Shown: positions 4,816 to 5,814 of the stretch, piece after piece
Numbering within the stretch: position 1 is the first letter of the stretch
Layout: every line of letters begins with the position of its first letter
Assembly (NCBI GenBank): GCA_030615555.1
Contig: JAUWZB010000056.1
Span: 1 to 5,814 of the forward strand
DNA: 5,814 bases
Reading direction: 5' to 3'
From: Dehalococcoidales bacterium
GTDB lineage: Bacteria; Chloroflexota; Dehalococcoidia; E44-bin15
Notes under the pieces: model-generated
What the model was told of the DNA's origin: nothing
What the model saw: the letters and a program-made list of their open reading frames with translations, nothing else
Databases searched by the model: none
Translations under genes and position numbers: made by a program

Positions 4816-5655
4816 TCACCGCAACATTGCAACGTAGCTATTTAGCGGCACCCCCAGGGAATCGGCAACCGGCCGGCATTTGGCCATGAGACAATAGAGG
4901 ACCCTCCCCTCGGGGGGGAGCTCCGAGAGCGCCTCATAATATCCCATGCCTTTTGCCAGTATCAAATCGGCCGCCACAAACTCCCTCCTGAACTCAGCCG
5001 AGGCTAAGGAGAGCAGCACCCCGGGCGTGGCGGTGCCCGTGGTGATCACGCGATTCAGCTTTCCCTCAAGCCCAGCCAACCTCAGATCATCAAGGGTGGT
5101 ATCATCCTGCACCGGTGATTCCTTGACTACATAGGTAACCCTGGCAAACCTCGCCATCCATTTTACCAGGGGCAAATCGAAGAATACCTCCCCGGCATTG
5201 TCAGCTAGAAAAAGGACGTTTGTCGCCTTTTCGAGCTTTCTCTCGAATTCGCCTGACTCGTCAAGCACGAATTTTACCTGTTGTCTCAAGTCATCTCTTA
5301 TAGTGTGAAAATCTTTGAAGAAATCTATGGCATTCCCCAGAGCAGAGAGCGCCAGATAACCCTTGAAACCCTGGGGGTAGGCTGGGCTTACCTCCCCGAT
5401 CACCTCCCGGGAGATTTTTATCTCCTCGTCCTTCATGCCCCGATAGGGATCGGGGTTTTTGGTTATCTCCGCTACTACTCGGTGAATCCTGGTGGCAATG
5501 TCGATAGTCAACGCATCTGAGGAAAAATTCTCATCGACGATCCTCAGCCCTTCCCTTACCGCCTCCGCGCTCACTTCCTCATCGCCGGTGGCCAGTCCTG
5601 CCGCCTGGTATACCAAGCGGCAGAGACACGGGTAGCAATCACTGACCGCTTTCAC
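4816..5655 (-). CDS. DUF89 / ARMT1-like metal-dependent phosphatase family protein
   Basis: A 279-residue protein of the DUF89 family (ARMT1-like domain). Characterised members are Mn/Co/Ni-dependent phosphatases, proposed to remove harmful phosphorylated metabolites. It carries an N-terminal cysteine cluster DCYPCLC (Cys7, Cys10, Cys12), which places it with the CxxC-bearing prokaryotic subfamily. Then come ALGNAIDFF (105-113), FLADNAGEVFFDLPL (149-163) with Asp152 and Asn153 as metal ligands, ESPVQDDTT (179-187) in place of the usual PxxNDxT, with Asp185 as the third ligand, ITTGTATPG, AKGMGYYEAL (234-243), and the C-terminal MAKCRPVADSLGV. The usual KGxGNYE motif has Tyr239 in place of Asn. 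The start is GTG at 5655; the Shine-Dalgarno is weak, with at best AAGAGA about 10 nt upstream. The hydrolase gene follows after 8 bp. The family is clear; the substrate is unknown. Confidence 0.9.
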   Translation of the reverse strand: MKAVSDCYPCLCRLVYQAAGLATGDEEVSAEAVREGLRIVDENFSSDALTIDIATRIHRVVAEITKNPDPYRGMKDEEIKISREVIGEVSPAYPQGFKGYLALSALGNAIDFFKDFHTIRDDLRQQVKFVLDESGEFERKLEKATNVLFLADNAGEVFFDLPLVKWMARFARVTYVVKESPVQDDTTLDDLRLAGLEGKLNRVITTGTATPGVLLSLASAEFRREFVAADLILAKGMGYYEALSELPPEGRVLYCLMAKCRPVADSLGVPLNSYVAMLR

Positions 5656-5684
5656 GTTTATATTATCTCTTTATAATTCCTTAA

Positions 5685-5814
5685 TTAAGTTGGATTAAAA
5701 ACATTTGAAATTGCATTCAAATCATACACAAAGCTAGGGTAGATTGCAATATTGTCGTTCAATTGAGGGATATTGACAAACAAGAACCGCCGAGTACTCT
5801 TTTCGCACACGAGA
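5685..5814 (-). CDS. Possible 3' end of an unrecognised gene
   Basis: From the right edge, one minus-strand frame is open for 42 codons and ends at TAA 5687-5685. It includes RRFLFVNIPQLND and ends in VFNPT, 29 bp before the GTG of the DUF89 gene. I do not recognise it. The sequence is AT-rich, which alone produces open frames only rarely of this length, but the frame also overlaps operator-like repeats. It may be an intergenic region read by chance. If real, it could be the gene upstream in the same operon. Confidence 0.2.
   Translation of the reverse strand, partial: LVCEKSTRRFLFVNIPQLNDNIAIYPSFVYDLNAISNVFNPT
5703..5722. promoter_or_regulatory. Operator-like inverted repeat upstream of the DUF89 gene
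   Basis: ATTTGAA (5703-5709) and TTCAAAT (5716-5722) are perfect 7-bp arms around a 6-bp spacer, centred about 57 bp upstream of the GTG start. The size and symmetry match a dimeric regulator site, but there is no regulator gene in view to pair with it. Chance is possible in such AT-rich DNA. Confidence 0.35.
5773..5800 (+). promoter_or_regulatory. Weak candidate promoter pointing out of the window
   Basis: A consensus TTGACA (5773-5778) is followed after 16 bp by TACTCT (5795-5800), which matches only three positions of TATAAT. It would serve a rightward gene beyond the window, which cannot be seen. Confidence 0.2.

Larger units (their letters stand above)
5656..5814. other. AT-rich flank upstream of the DUF89 gene
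   Basis: These 159 bases are strikingly AT-rich beside the GC-rich genes. They hold the perfect palindromes CTTAATTAAG (5680-5689) and ATTGCAAT (5743-5750), and the inverted repeat listed separately. Several -10-like boxes occur on the minus strand (TATAAA 5675-5670, TTTAAT 5699-5694), none with a convincing -35, so the promoter of the DUF89 gene cannot be fixed. Confidence 0.5.

Noticed and set aside
1..5814. Mobile element, CRISPR array, toxin-antitoxin pair or tRNA gene
   Set aside because: No transposase or integrase motif, spaced repeats, small paired genes, or tRNA cloverleaf with a TTCRANY-type T-arm was seen in reading through. The genes are housekeeping or single-domain enzymes.

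Overview
The window is a stretch of ordinary bacterial chromosome carrying compact, moderately GC-rich housekeeping genes. The style of the proteins suggests an uncultured Chloroflexota, perhaps of the Dehalococcoidia. This rests on the TsaB C-terminus (AELGWRRL, PLYLRRP), the Ndk tail (HGSDSEETAAREIELFF), an MnmA with the NPCxxCN active site, and the presence of a DUF169 protein. It is an inference from remembered family resemblance, not a measured placement. Non-ATG starts are frequent: GTG for mnmA and the DUF89 gene, TTG for rnhB, and probably CTG for rsfS.

Layout. Bases 1-1115 hold a rightward cluster: the 3' end of tsaB (tRNA t6A synthesis), a PaaI-type hotdog thioesterase that overlaps it by 4 bp, and ndk. 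Convergent to it lies rsfS (1189-1533, minus), a ribosome-silencing factor whose frame has no ATG, GTG or TTG at the place where the family begins. A divergent promoter region (about 1534-1678) separates rsfS from a second rightward cluster: a DUF169 protein, mnmA (tRNA 2-thiouridylase) and rnhB (RNase HII), overlapping by 8 and 17 bp. A leftward pair follows: a DUF89/ARMT1-like phosphatase (4816-5655) and an alpha/beta hydrolase (4061-4807) whose 3' end overlaps the 3' end of rnhB by 26 bp. The last 160 bases are much more AT-rich and contain an operator-like inverted repeat, other small palindromes, and an open frame that may or may not be the end of another gene.

Themes. tsaB, rsfS and mnmA all concern translation (t6A37, ribosome dimming, s2U34); ndk and rnhB concern nucleotides and nucleic-acid upkeep. 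The PaaI thioesterase, DUF169 protein, alpha/beta hydrolase and DUF89 protein are of uncertain substrate. I see no mobile element, CRISPR array, tRNA, rRNA or clear defence system. The points most worth a second look are the apparent CTG start of rsfS, a hairpin covering the ribosome binding site of the DUF169 gene, the cysteine-rich MnmA, an altered motif in the DUF89 protein, and the AT-rich right flank.
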